Assembly (NCBI GenBank): GCA_016704345.1
Contig: JADJAH010000002.1
Coordinates: forward strand, 1 to 24,802
Direction of reading: 5' to 3'
Length of the DNA stretch: 24,802 nucleotides
Origin: Ignavibacteria bacterium
GTDB taxonomy: Bacteria > Bacteroidota > Ignavibacteria > Tepidaquicellales > Tepidaquicellaceae
The translations under genes were made by a program, and so were the position numbers. The notes beneath the pieces are model-generated. The model ran no database searches. It was not told where the DNA came from and worked only from the letters and a program-made list of their open reading frames with translations. Positions 1 to 9,076 of this stretch are shown one piece after another. The stretch's first letter is position 1. Each line of letters starts with the position of its first letter.

Positions 1-952
1 TCTTGTAGCATCAAACAAGGTTTGCAGAAATTTCCTTTAGAACTTTCTCCTTGGTGTTGCTGTCAAGAACTTTCCACAACGGCTCCATAGATAAAACAGA
101 CTTTCAAATATTTCTACTGATCAGTCAGGACCAACTTCATCAGTACCAAGCGAAATCTGTTCCGGATGTTTATCATGTCTGCAACTTTGGCTATTGCCAT
201 ACTTGAAACAATATACTTTGCAACTTCATCCCACGAAAGATCAAAATAAGCATGACTAACGAAGGATATCAAGCACCTCAACCATAAGCTGCACTTGGTC
301 TTTTACCGGTGCAACAACTCGTCCGAATCAGCAATGTGCCCAGATTGTTGTGGCTGCAAGGATGCTTCTCAAAAAGATCCCACACTTCTTTACGAGATAG
401 CTTTGCGTATGCGCCTTCGGGGTATGGCTTACTGGTGTCGTTGGCGAAGTATAACCGGTAGATCCGATCTCACCGGCAGTTGACAGTATAGTATCAAGCG
501 GGTTTCTCAGACTTACCTTCGCCTGCAATCTTTACGAAGAAGCGAATTCCATATGAATGGAGAATTCACCAATGCCAGAAAAACACTCCGGGAAATGTCA
601 GCAGAACCCTCTAGGTGTGTTCAGCGGCATACATGTCTGCAGGATTAAATCCTGTTATCATAGGTTCGAATCTCTTCTTCTCTTCTTCAGTCAGTGAATT
701 AAACTCACTTGCAATGTATGCATCTGTGAATGAGTAATAGTAAAGTGGCGCGTCCGTATCAAGATAATATCTCGGTGCATCTTCACCCGAATTCATCCAT
801 GACCATTGCTGCTGAACAGGAATCCCAAACAGAGTTGATCTTCCCACTTTGTCTCCCATGATCTGCAGAAATTCTCTGATGTCGGGTCCTTTCTGAACAT
901 AATTGGTAAGATGAAAATGTGCATCGGAAAAGCGAGTTATCTTCATCGCCAA
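1..952 (-). pseudogene. Amidohydrolase family metal-dependent hydrolase, frameshifted and cut by the window edge
   Basis: A TIM-barrel amidohydrolase can be read across at least five frame changes. The N-terminus (952 down to 611) has the metal-binding DAHFH (HxH) motif. The next frame continues with a VLLTFPGVFSGIGEFSIH segment around 605-550, then an IIWAHC-like segment near 330, then SHAYFDLSWDEV and SLGTDEVGP around 260-135, whose Asp is the usual barrel-end metal ligand. The last readable residues resemble the family's C-terminus, so few codons are missing. The start is TTG at 952 or ATG at 946. It lies about 90 nt after the upstream porin and probably shares its transcript. Extra or missing bases sit in T or A runs, for example GTGTTTTTCTGG near 570, so sequencing indels may explain the breaks. 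The substrate cannot be told. Family assignment is confident; functionality is unknown. Confidence 0.75.
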
Positions 953-1042
953 CCTGACTTAATATTTGCCCGAAGAAGCTAATACAAATGTTGTGATGAA
1001 AATGAGAGATTTCTTGAAGCCATAGTTCTTTATGCTTAAATT

Positions 1043-2419
1043 TTACAAAAAGTATGTCTGTGCCAATACTAAAATTGGACCTTTCAGTCCTTTCAGATAG
1101 TACCCAAAATATGAATCCGCTTGGGCGGTCGGCGTAGATCATTGGGCGTTTAATCTCCAGCTTCTCCTTTTGATCAGATAGTAATTCAAGCCAACTACGG
1201 CTTCCCATGGATATCTCTGAATTGGTCAAACAAGTAATAGAGAAACATAAACATTCAGGGTCTTGTCAATCACCATTTGAGATAATGATAAACTAGCCGC
1301 CATGATCGAACAACGAGCTTACAGGTACAGGACCGTCCGTAACAAATTTCGAAAGATACCTGAAGAAATAATCCAGTTGAAAATGAAATCCTTTAATTTT
1401 AAATCCCACATCAACTGAGCCCTCATCAAATTTGCTTTTTGAACAGTTACTCCGTCAGCAAGTGAACCTCTGTCGTAAAAATTAAGTCCATCTGAGAGCT
1501 TGACCTGCGTGTTCTTCGCTGCAGCATCAGAGAGCGGTGCAAGTCTGTCATCCCTTGAATGCACATAAGATACACCGAATCTGGTTGCAAGGTTTTTATG
1601 TTTTTCAAAGTCACCGTTTCCTCCGCGTTCACCGAACTCTCCTGTAGTCGGCATCCATAAAAGGCTCGCGCTGGTTGTCAAATCTCTGGTGAGATTTGAA
1701 GCTGTTGTCCCGAGCTGACTTAAATTGTTTCCAACCGATAACGTATAGTTCAACCTGGGCAACATTTCTCCGGTTACCCAAAGACTTGAAGTAAATCCCG
1801 GACGAAGAGATTCTTCAGCCAATTGCCTGTCGCTGGCATTGAAGTATGGCCAAGTGCCTTGAAGCGACCGGGCGCCAAGATTTGGTCCCATCCGAACTCC
1901 AAGGCGAACTCCTTTAGTTACCGTATAAGTGAGATTTCCAAATATGAGAACCTGATTTGTTGTGGGCCACCCCCATACAGTCATATTATATCTGAATTTC
2001 TGATCGCCTAAGAATCCGGTAAACCATACAAATACCCTGTGAATCTGAATGTCATTTCTCAGATCCAGTTCATATTCTCTTCCCAAATGATCAGAGAATT
2101 TAGTTTTTTCAGGAAGTTGATTTATATATCTGGCAAGCAGATATCCGCTGATGTTTAAGCTTGCAACCTTCGTGTTCACAGTGTCAAATCCTCTGCCCGG
2201 TGTAAATTCACCTGCGATCTCATTCTCGTATGATTCTGTCTTTACACTTTTTGAATCTGCTTTAGTTGAGTCATCATATTGCGGAAGAGGAGCTTCGTCC
2301 TGGCTTGAAGCAATTGATGGTATCAAGATCGCAAGAAAAACTATTAGAATTGATTTGCTTAATGTAGAAGAAATCGATTTAAAAAACGGACTTGCTTCAA
2401 ATTGCAATTTTGAATTCAT
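1043..2419 (-). CDS. OprP/OprO-like outer-membrane porin, C-terminal third frameshifted
   Basis: The first 340 or so residues are one clean frame from ATG at 2419. There is an N-terminal hydrophobic signal segment (ILIVFLAILIPSIASSQ), a short acidic linker, then alternating beta-barrel sequence with DIQIHRVFVWFTGFLGD and a conserved-looking SRDDRLAPLSD loop. At about 1375 the frame breaks. Other frames continue with FVTDGPVPVSSLFDHGG, TYLFDQFRDIHGKPW, ELNYYLIK and SWRLNAQ, and finish at GPILVLAQTYFL before a stop at 1043-1045. An aromatic-ended last strand and about 460 codons are normal for this porin class. It presumably passes small anions or organic solutes across the outer membrane. It lies 105 nt downstream of the glutaminase and 90 nt upstream of the amidohydrolase, same strand. 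The C-terminal reconstruction needs several indels. Confidence 0.75.
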
Positions 2420-2523
2420 GGGTGATTGATTAATTCAAGAAGCTGTTAAATGAGATGAAAACTTCTTCCTGTGTTTTAAAATAAAAAGCCGGTGAATCAA
2501 TCGCAGCTTTCCGTTAGTCCAGT

Positions 2524-3522
2524 TTACTTCTTGGGCTGAATCTCGTACATATTCAATCCAAGTTTCTCTGAAAGATATTGGATCACATATTGCGCTTTTA
2601 CACTGTTACCGCTGCATCCAGCGGTGGGAGATTACTGCAATTCCGCATTTGCCCGGAGCAACTGCAATGATACCGCCGCCAACGCCGCTCTTTCCGGGAA
2701 GACCTGTCTTATAAATCCATTGCCCTGAATCGTCATACAAACCTGCCGTAACCATAACAGGAAGTACATGCTCTACAGTCTCTGCAGAAACAACTTGCTT
2801 CTTGGTAACAGGATTGACTCCGCCGTTTGCAAGAGTTGCCGCCATCATGCCGAGGTCCTTTGCATTTGTATTTATAGCACACTGCTTTGTGTAAATATCA
2901 GTTGACTGTACCGGATCAAAATACATTCTCTCATAAGCAAACAGCAGATGGGCGATTGCCTGTTTCTCTGATTGGTTTCTGCTTCGCTGATGTAAACCGG
3001 CTGATTTACTTCGAGTTTTGTTCCAGCAAAACCATCAAAGGCAGTCATGATGTTGTTCCATTTCTCATCATAGTTACTTCCCTTGACAAGACTTGTTGTA
3101 GCTATGGCCCCTGGGTTTACGCATGGATTCATTTCTTTCCCTCTGTATTGCTCAATAGCTGTTATTGAATTGAACACCTGTCCCGTTGCATCAACGCCAA
3201 CTTTGTCGGCAATTGCCTGCGGTCCAAGATCATCAATAACCATTGCCATTGTGAATACTTTGGAAATAGACTGCATAGAAACTTTGTCATTTATGTCGCC
3301 TTTTTCATACACTTGTCCGTCAACTGTTATCAGTGCAATTCCGAAAATATTTGAATTAACTTCAGCAAGCGCCGGAATGTAGTCTGCATTCTTACCTTCA
3401 CTCACATTTTGAATTTATCATAAGCTTCATTAATTGCCGCTTCAATGTTTGCCTTGGTAAGTTCCTGTGCAATTGAAACATTAGCCGAAAAGACATTGCT
3501 TTGTTGAAAATAGATTTTTCAT
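2524..3522 (-). CDS. glsA: Glutaminase, serine beta-lactamase-like fold, frameshifted
   Basis: Glutaminase hydrolyses L-glutamine to glutamate and ammonia. Visible family motifs are SISK (nucleophile Ser and Lys of the SxxK pair) in MQSISKVFT, EMNPCVNPGAIATTS matching the family's MNPxxNAGAI block, and GLPGKSGVGGGI near the C-terminus. The gene must be joined across frame changes near 3490, 3415, 2950 and 2640. The final frame reads PPLDAAGNSVKAQYVIQYL and stops at 2524-2526. Upstream of the catalytic part is SANVSIAQELTKANIEAAI, where SIAQ looks like a signal-peptidase site, so the enzyme may be periplasmic. ATG at 3522 is the best start, but the hydrophobic core appears damaged. It begins 30 nt after the DcaP-like porin stop, so co-transcription is likely and glutamine uptake is a plausible context. 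Confidence 0.85.
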
Positions 3523-3551
3523 TATAGTGTAATGTTAAATTAGAATTCTTT

Positions 3552-4749
3552 TTACATTGAGAAATCAAACGTCTTGGAGAAATTGTACTTGAATGAGAAC
3601 TGAACCTTCATGTCTTTTGATTTGAATCCGTTCAGATTATCTCTCTGTATCCATTGATACTCAATACCGGCCATTACGTTCTTAATCGGATAGTACAGAA
3701 GATTGACTGCTGCATACTGACCTTTCTTGAATGCAGTTCCGGCTTGTCCGTCTGAATTGTCTATATCAACAAGTGAATATCCGAGTGAACTGGTAAAATA
3801 CTTGCTCCAGGTATGATCAAGGAATGCAACAACTCCATAGATTGGGAGAGCTACACCTTTAACCGGCCTGTTGGGGCTTCCGGCATTTGTCTGAATTCCG
3901 ATATCAGCCGGTGCATCATTCATATAGTTCTGAATGCCTTCTCCATAAACGCCCTGAAGTCTTAGAACGTCAGTCTTTGTTATGTTAAGATTCGAGCTCA
4001 GGTTTATACCCCATCCCAATGCGCTGCCATCAAGCGAAAGAGTATCTTCATTTAAGTCTCTCCATTTGATGCTTCTTACTATTCCCGCAAGTTCAACATA
4101 TCCGAACTTGTCTGCATATCTGTATTCAGCTGATAAGTCAGGGAGATAAAACTGAGATCTTACACCCTGAAGTTCAATTCTATCAGAATAAACACCTCCG
4201 TCGCCGCTTGCTCCAGGTCTTTCAAGAGCGAATGTCAAACGTGTATCACCCTGAATCGGCATATATCTTACCTGGATATTTCTGAAGAACACCATGCCTG
4301 TAGGTCCCCAGTATTCAAGAGTGTTTGGAAATACATCAACATCCATGAACGGGCTCCAGTATTGACCTGCTCCGAACTTGCCGATTTCTCCGTATGCATG
4401 TCTTAGTCTGAATGTTGTCTGTCCCGCGTCTGCGCCCGTACCAAACATTTCAAATTCAAACTGTGTTTTCAGTGTGCCAATTGAAGTTGGAGTGCTCGAC
4501 TTTACACCCGAATCTTGTTTGCCTAACACTGAAATAAGTTTTCCCGTCCGGTTCAAACTCTCCCTGAAATGAAGGAAGTCTTGTAGGGCGCATTACATCA
4601 AACCAGTTCGGATCAGCCGTGAAAAACTGATAACCTGCATCTGTCATTACGTGGCCATAGACTTCAAAAAGTGGAATTGGATTTTTTGAGCTTGGAGATT
4701 CAAAACCGGTACACTAAGCAGAAATAACACGAGTAGTTTTTAGTTTCAT
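3552..4749 (-). CDS. DcaP-like outer-membrane porin, N-terminal frameshifts
   Basis: The mature protein has the DcaP-family pattern: FEVYGHVMTDAGYQFF near the N-terminus, then GQTTFRLRHAYGEIG, AGQYWSPFMD, FPNTLEYWGPTGMVFFRN, and a long series of beta-barrel strands ending KYNFSKTFDFSM. The best start is ATG at 4749. A one-base shift then gives the signal peptide LLVLFLLSVPVLNLQAQ. Further shifts occur near 4655 and 4515. At about 395 residues the length fits the family. DcaP porins take up dicarboxylates or peptides in the proteobacterial examples; the substrate here is unknown. It is first in a minus-strand cluster with glutaminase (30 nt gap), and it is divergent from the helical protein at 4968. 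A truncated second copy lies at 6478-6776. Confidence 0.85.
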
Positions 4750-4825
4750 TTTGGTCTTGGGTTTTAGTTTTTGAACATTCATTTTTTTGTTGCCTGCAAT
4801 AAGTTCAAGAGTGAATTAAGTTAAA

Positions 4826-4855
4826 CAAAACTATACAAATTCTTTCTGATTGACA
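4826..4855 (-). promoter_or_regulatory. Bacteroidota-type promoter for the DcaP porin operon
   Basis: On the minus strand TTG (4855-4853) is followed by exactly 19 nt and then TAGTTTTG (4833-4826). This matches the Bacteroidota consensus of a -33 TTG/TTTG box and a -7 TAnnTTTG box. It lies 77 nt upstream of the porin ATG at 4749. Pattern match only. Confidence 0.45.
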
Positions 4856-4936
4856 ATTACATCAAACGCGAGACTTACTCAAAGGTAATGACCAAAGAGT
4901 ATGATTTATGGTATAGTTCTTTATTTTATATGATGT

Positions 4937-4950
4937 AACTTACTTACAAA
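4937..4950 (+). promoter_or_regulatory. CTTACTTACAAA motif, copy 1
   Basis: AACTTACTTACAAA lies about 17 nt upstream of the helical protein ATG at 4968. The same core (CTTACTTACTTACAAAA) sits just upstream of the paralogue at 6964-6980, and another AACTTACTTA is at 6901-6910. Conservation in front of both paralogues suggests a shared regulatory or translation-initiation element, but the function is unknown. Confidence 0.35.
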
Positions 4951-4967
4951 TTAAAGAATAGGACAAG

Positions 4968-6393
4968 ATGAAATTTAAGCAAATGATACGAACATTGTCA
5001 GATTCGGAGAGAAAAGAATTTGGCAACTATCTCAAGGCGCCAATCGGGAGAAAGCCGCGGATCTCCAATAAGATCATAGATGCTTTCGTGAAGAATGAAG
5101 ATTTCGAGAACTTCATGAATGAAAATTTCAACAAACGGAGCCAATGGAATTCTTATTCTGAACTGACCTTGTCTTTAGAAGATTTTCTTGCGGCAAAGAG
5201 ATTGCTGAAGAACAATAACAATAGAAATGAGTTTCTGGCAGAAGAGTTTGGCAAAAGAGGTTTGACGAATCTTTCAATAGCGTTTTATGAAAACGAAATC
5301 AATAGTCTGACAAACAGCAACCCTGATGAAGAAATTCTGACCAGGTCCCTTGATTTGCAGTGGAAATATCATGAACTCTTAAGCGGTACAGGCGAGACAA
5401 AAAAACTCAGAAGTATTCTGAACTCAAGATATGAAATTCACACAATTAAGTTTGCCTTTGAATCTCTGATGCTGCAACTGGAGTATGAAAGTGTAAAAGC
5501 AACTTCCAAAGATCTGCGGGTTGAATTGTTCAAAGCTCTAAATATCAATATAGACTTCGAGAAAATCGTTCGACTTACTAAAACGATAGCCCCCCATTTC
5601 TATCCATTGTTAAACATGGCTCACAAGACTCGGAATCTTCATTCTCAGCCGTTTAGTTTCTCGCGCTTTGAGAATGTTCGTAAGTATTTTTATAAGAATA
5701 TGGATTCGTTCACATTAGATTTCAAAGGCAGGATGTATTTTATGCTCATAAACTATCTGATTCACATGAGGAACACAGGGCATGAGCGCATTGACAAACA
5801 CTTGTTTGAATTACTCAGAAAAAGATCAGCGAAGGAATCACCGGAGACCTTCAGCGCGGGAAACCTGGATCGCAGTCATTTCAGGGATTATGTTATTATA
5901 GCATTGTGGGTAAATGAGTTGAAATGGGCAAGTGAGTTTATTGAGAATTACTCAATCCTGCTCCCAACCCGGGCAAAGAGAAAATGAAGAAAATGTTGTC
6001 AGGGCAATGATATGTCTGAAGAAGCGAGATTTTGTTTCGTCAATCAGTCATATTGAAAAAGTAAAAATGAGTGACTATTTATATGCCACGGATTATTTCA
6101 GGATAATGATAATATCAAAATTTGAACTGAATGAATTTATGGAATGCCTGAAACTTACAAACAGGTTCAAGAGATATCTGTGGACTGCGACTGATATTCC
6201 AGAAGCTTATGCAGATAGTTATAAGAGGTTTCTCAGAATTATTGCAAACATGATAGACTACAAACAGACGGGCAAAGACGGGCATTTAGAAAAAATATTC
6301 ATTGAACTTGAGGCAGAAAAGAATCTTCCGGTATCAAGCTGGATGTATGCAAAAGCAAAAGAATTAGCTAATCCGAAAAAAAGAAGAGTGTAA
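4968..6393 (+). CDS. Uncharacterised alpha-helical protein, paralogue A, one frameshift
   Basis: The start ATG at 4968 gives MKFKQMIRTLSDSERKEFG. About 339 residues run in one frame, then a single shift near 5960-5990 continues with NEENVVRAMICLKKRDF to the stop at 6391-6393, about 475 residues in all. The sequence is charged and predicted almost wholly helical, without signal peptide or membrane segments. The opening (a short helix with S-x-x-E-x-x-E-F, then a block ending SxLTLSLEDFLAAKR) resembles a large family of uncharacterised proteins I recall from Ignavibacteria and Bacteroidota, which look like helical-repeat (TPR-like) scaffolds. No catalytic motif is visible. The paralogue at 6984 shares HFRDYVIIAL followed by WAS-(E/D)-F-(I/V)-E-x-Y. 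It is divergent from the DcaP-like porin with a 218-nt shared control region. A regulatory or scaffolding role is only a guess. Confidence 0.7.
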
Positions 6394-6477
6394 AAAAAAT
6401 AAGATATGCTTGTTATCCAGCCAATCCTCAAAATTCAGAAGGCGATATACTGATTAAGCATTGCCCCCACTATAATG

Positions 6478-6776
6478 GCATTTTCAAATTCAAATTTTTT
6501 CAGTGTGCCAATTGAAGTTGGAGTGCTCGACTTTACACCGAATCTCGTTTGCCTTACGCTGAAATATGTTTTGCCGTCCGGTTCAAACTCTCCCAATACG
6601 GATGGCAACTTAGTAGTTCTCATCACATCAAACCAATTAGGGTCTGCTGTGAAAAACTGATAACCTGCATCTGTCATTACGTGGCCATAGACTTCAAATG
6701 TTGAATTTGAATTTTGTGCAGATGTAACACTTGATATCATTAGAGAAAGAATCAAAAAACGAAAAAATGTCTTCAG
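6478..6776 (-). pseudogene. Truncated duplicate of the DcaP-like porin (N-terminus only)
   Basis: This encodes a signal peptide (FLILSLMISSVTSAQNS), then FEVYGHVMTDAGYQFF and about 60 further residues matching the porin at 3552-4749. The match ends abruptly after GTLKKFEFE at about 6478, where sequence unrelated to the porin begins. The first in-phase upstream codon, where ATG AAG would be expected, is CTG at 6776; an internal ATG is at 6755. DNA identity to the full porin is patchy: long blocks are identical (the complement of TACGTGGCCATAGACTTCAA, and the block around 6500-6540) while the middle differs at many sites. It is convergent with gene A and divergent from gene B. It cannot encode a barrel. 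Confidence 0.8.
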
Positions 6777-6963
6777 GGTATTTTGTTTTGGTTAATTAGT
6801 TGAATGTCATTTGTTTGGCATCTTCATGTTAATGAAATAAGCAATCTAACTTATTACAAAACTAAGCAATATGGAGTAAAACAAAACCTAAGTTATGCAC
6901 AACTTACTTATTTGATGATGTGAATTATGTTGCATATAATGCACTATCCTTAACTTTTAATTG

Positions 6964-6980
6964 CTTACTTACTTACAAAA
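6964..6980 (+). promoter_or_regulatory. CTTACTTACAAA motif, copy 2
   Basis: CTTACTTACTTACAAAA lies directly before the TTG start of paralogue B (6984). It has one more CTTA unit than the copy before paralogue A. See copy 1 at 4937. Confidence 0.35.
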
Positions 6981-6983
6981 AAA

Positions 6984-8410
6984 TTGAGTTTAACCAGGAC
7001 TACACGGTTCCAGAAGTTGTATGGTAAACTAAATGAGATAGAAAAAAGTGAATTCAGAGAGTTCCTGAGTCTGTCTTATTTGAATGTATCTCACATCTCA
7101 AAAAAGTATTGGAGAATCTTAAAGATAATCCTGACTTTCTGGGATATCTGAGAAAGAACTTTAGCGAAAGAACTGTATGGAATACTTTGTCGGAAGTTAC
7201 AAAGTTGCTTGAGAAATTTCTGGAGTCTAAGAAAATCATTTCAGATAGCGGTATTGATAAAGATAGTAATCTCTTACACGAATTCAACGGGAGGATCCGA
7301 TCTCACTATTTGTATTTCAAAAAAGAACTGGCAAGGGCGCATACAGTAAAATATTATCATGGCCTTTTTGAAGAAGTATATAAGAGATCATTTCTTCAGT
7401 ATCAGTTGGTTGCAAGAGGTCATGATCTAAAGATCCTGAGCGAAGTTGACAATATGATCACAAATTTCTACTCTGCAAAAATTATTCTGGATATTTTGCT
7501 GCTACTCAAAGAAGACAAATTCAGAAAGCATATTTGGAATCCGGATAGAGACTTGGCGATCCAAAGTATTTTATCGAGGATAGACTTCAGGGGAGCAATT
7601 GAAATCTTAAAAGATACAACACCCGAACTCTATCCGGTTCTTAAGATGTACTACCTGCTTTACAATCTATCATTGGATCCCGTTAACCTCCCGGCATTGA
7701 GAGATGTTCATTTTCATTTGGTACAAAACTCCAAAAAATTCTCGGATCGGTTTAAGTCGGAGGTTTACTTCACTATGTTTAACTGTTATATCATGATGAA
7801 GAATAAAGGTCAAAGCGGAGTTAACCGGGAAATGTTTTCAATGATGAAGGAAAAGCTAAATGCAGGAATTATAAACGATCTTCAAAATGAGCATAATGAG
7901 GATAATCATTTTCGTGATTATGTCATTATAGCGCTTTCTTTGGATGAAGTTGAATGGGCATCGGATTTTGTGGAACGATATTCTCACTTACTGCCGGAAT
8001 CAAGAAAAGATAATGAAGCTATTATGTGCAAGGCGTTTATTGAATTCAAAAAAAGAGAATTTATTTTAGCTTTAATACATCTGGCAGAAACAAAAAGGAT
8101 TGATTCTATGAATGCAATAGATTATTACTCCATGTTCATAAAATGTCACTTTGAACTTGGCAATTCTGATGAGTGCTCTATGGCTTTAAGGAGGTTTTCG
8201 GAATCACTGAAACATATCAAACAAATTCTGATAATTATATAGTGGGATCGCAGAACTTTATCAGGGTGATGTCAAAGCTCCTCAACTATACTGCTGATAG
8301 AACTGCAGAACATCTGTTGGATATCGAGCTTCTTATAAACAACTCCGCTATGCTGTTTTGAAAGGAAATGGCTGTTAAGTAAGATTTCCGAAATAAACTC
8401 AACGCGTTGA
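6984..8410 (+). CDS. Uncharacterised alpha-helical protein, paralogue B, frameshifted
   Basis: The coding pattern begins at TTG 6984 (SLTRTTRFQKLYGKLNEIEK) and aligns with the N-terminus of paralogue A. A one-base shift in the A run near 7105 restores VLENLKDNPDFLGYL. A second near 8190-8220 leads to YQTNSDNYIVGSQNFIRVM. That frame stops at 8359-8361. A further shift would add RKWLLSKISEINSTR and a stop at 8408-8410, matching the end of paralogue A (WMYAKAKELANPKKRR), so I extend the gene to 8410. The total is about 470 residues, all helical and charged, without signal peptide. Most conserved with A are FRDYVIIALxxxExxWAS and the region after it. It faces the truncated porin at 6776 across about 207 nt, repeating the divergent arrangement of copy A. 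Function unknown. Confidence 0.65.
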
Positions 8411-8473
8411 TTCAGTTGCGGGAATACGCTATATCAGAAATACTCATAACAATTACCGAACTTCTCAATTGTG

Positions 8474-8514
8474 CATGCCTGAAAGCGGTCAACCTATATC
8501 AGGCATGGTCACGT
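8474..8514 (+). terminator. Stem-loop after paralogue B, possible terminator
   Basis: CATGCCTGA (8474-8482) pairs perfectly with TCAGGCATG (8499-8507) across a 16-nt loop. It is followed shortly by GTTTTCT. The U-run is weak and displaced, so terminator activity is uncertain. Confidence 0.4.
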
Positions 8515-8519
8515 TTTCT

Positions 8520-8554
8520 AATTCTTAATTCGTAATTCTTAATTCGTAATTCAT
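8520..8554. repeat. Tandem 14-nt repeat AATTCTTAATTCGT
   Basis: The unit AATTCTTAATTCGT occurs at 8520-8533 and 8534-8547, with a partial third copy AATTCAT. Such AATTC/GTAATTC runs are typical intergenic low-complexity repeats. No function is evident. Confidence 0.7.
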
Positions 8555-8560
8555 CAAAAA

Positions 8561-8650
8561 AATCCCCTCCAAGTTCCGCGGAAAGGAGATGAGGATTGCG
8601 GAAGCTCAGAGAGGATTGAAGCGAGGATGTGCCCTCTTTTATTTTAGCTC
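8561..8650. repeat. Palindrome-containing intergenic repeat
   Basis: A perfect 10-nt palindrome TTCCGCGGAA (8574-8583) is flanked by CTCC (8567-8570) and GGAG (8585-8588), making one larger hairpin. It is followed by GC-richer sequence to about 8630. The whole differs in composition from neighbouring AT-rich DNA and resembles an interspersed repeat. It is not evidently coding. Confidence 0.4.
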
Positions 8651-8806
8651 AGGAGTTAAGCGATATTGTCAAAGAATACTACCGGAGCAATCCCCGCCGT
8701 TTCAAAACACATCCAACAAAATTACAGGAATTACTTTCCATCTGAATGAGCAGAGATACATTTTGTTATTAAGTAGAAGTACTTAATTCAGTGAGTGGAC
8801 GAAAAA

Positions 8807-8896
8807 ATCCCCGGCTATTTTTCAAGAAAAAAGAGATTGTCACAAGCCGGGGATATATTTTTATTTTCAGTTGTGTCGGGACTTCCGTCGCGACAC
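8807..8896. repeat. Two adjacent inverted repeats
   Basis: ATCCCCGGCT (8807-8816) pairs with AGCCGGGGAT (8845-8854) over a 28-nt A-rich loop and is followed by ATATTTTTATTTT. A second dyad GTGTCG/CGACAC lies at 8873-8878 and 8891-8896. The first could act as a terminator in the plus direction, but no adjacent plus-strand gene ends here. Confidence 0.5.
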
Positions 8897-8944
8897 GAAT
8901 TTACATTCGCCAAGACGAAAGAGGCTGTCTCAAAACCAATTTAT

Positions 8945-9035
8945 CTTGTCATTCCTGCGTGTTCCTGGCAGGAATCCACTCTGAAAATCGACGATTCCAA
9001 ATGGGTCCCCGATAGAAATACTCGGGGACGACAGG
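8945..9035. repeat. Double-hairpin palindromic interspersed element
   Basis: Two perfect stems lie in tandem: ATTCCTGC (8951-8958) with GCAGGAAT (8968-8975), and GTCCCCGA (9005-9012) with TCGGGGAC (9022-9029). The outer sequences CTTGTC and GACAGG are also roughly complementary. The layout TTGTCATTCC...GGAATCC...GTCCCC...GGGGACGACAGG matches a widespread class of bacterial palindromic intergenic repeats. It lies about 40 nt beyond the 3' end of the minus-strand gene at 9077. Confidence 0.6.
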
Positions 9036-9076
9036 TTCTGAAAGCCTCGAAAGTCATGACGCCACAACAAGAAAGA

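Noticed and set aside
783..1229. 148-codon minus-strand open frame
   Set aside because: It is a chimera. Its first part is the frameshifted C-terminus of the OprP/O-like porin and its last part is the amidohydrolase N-terminus read in the wrong frame.
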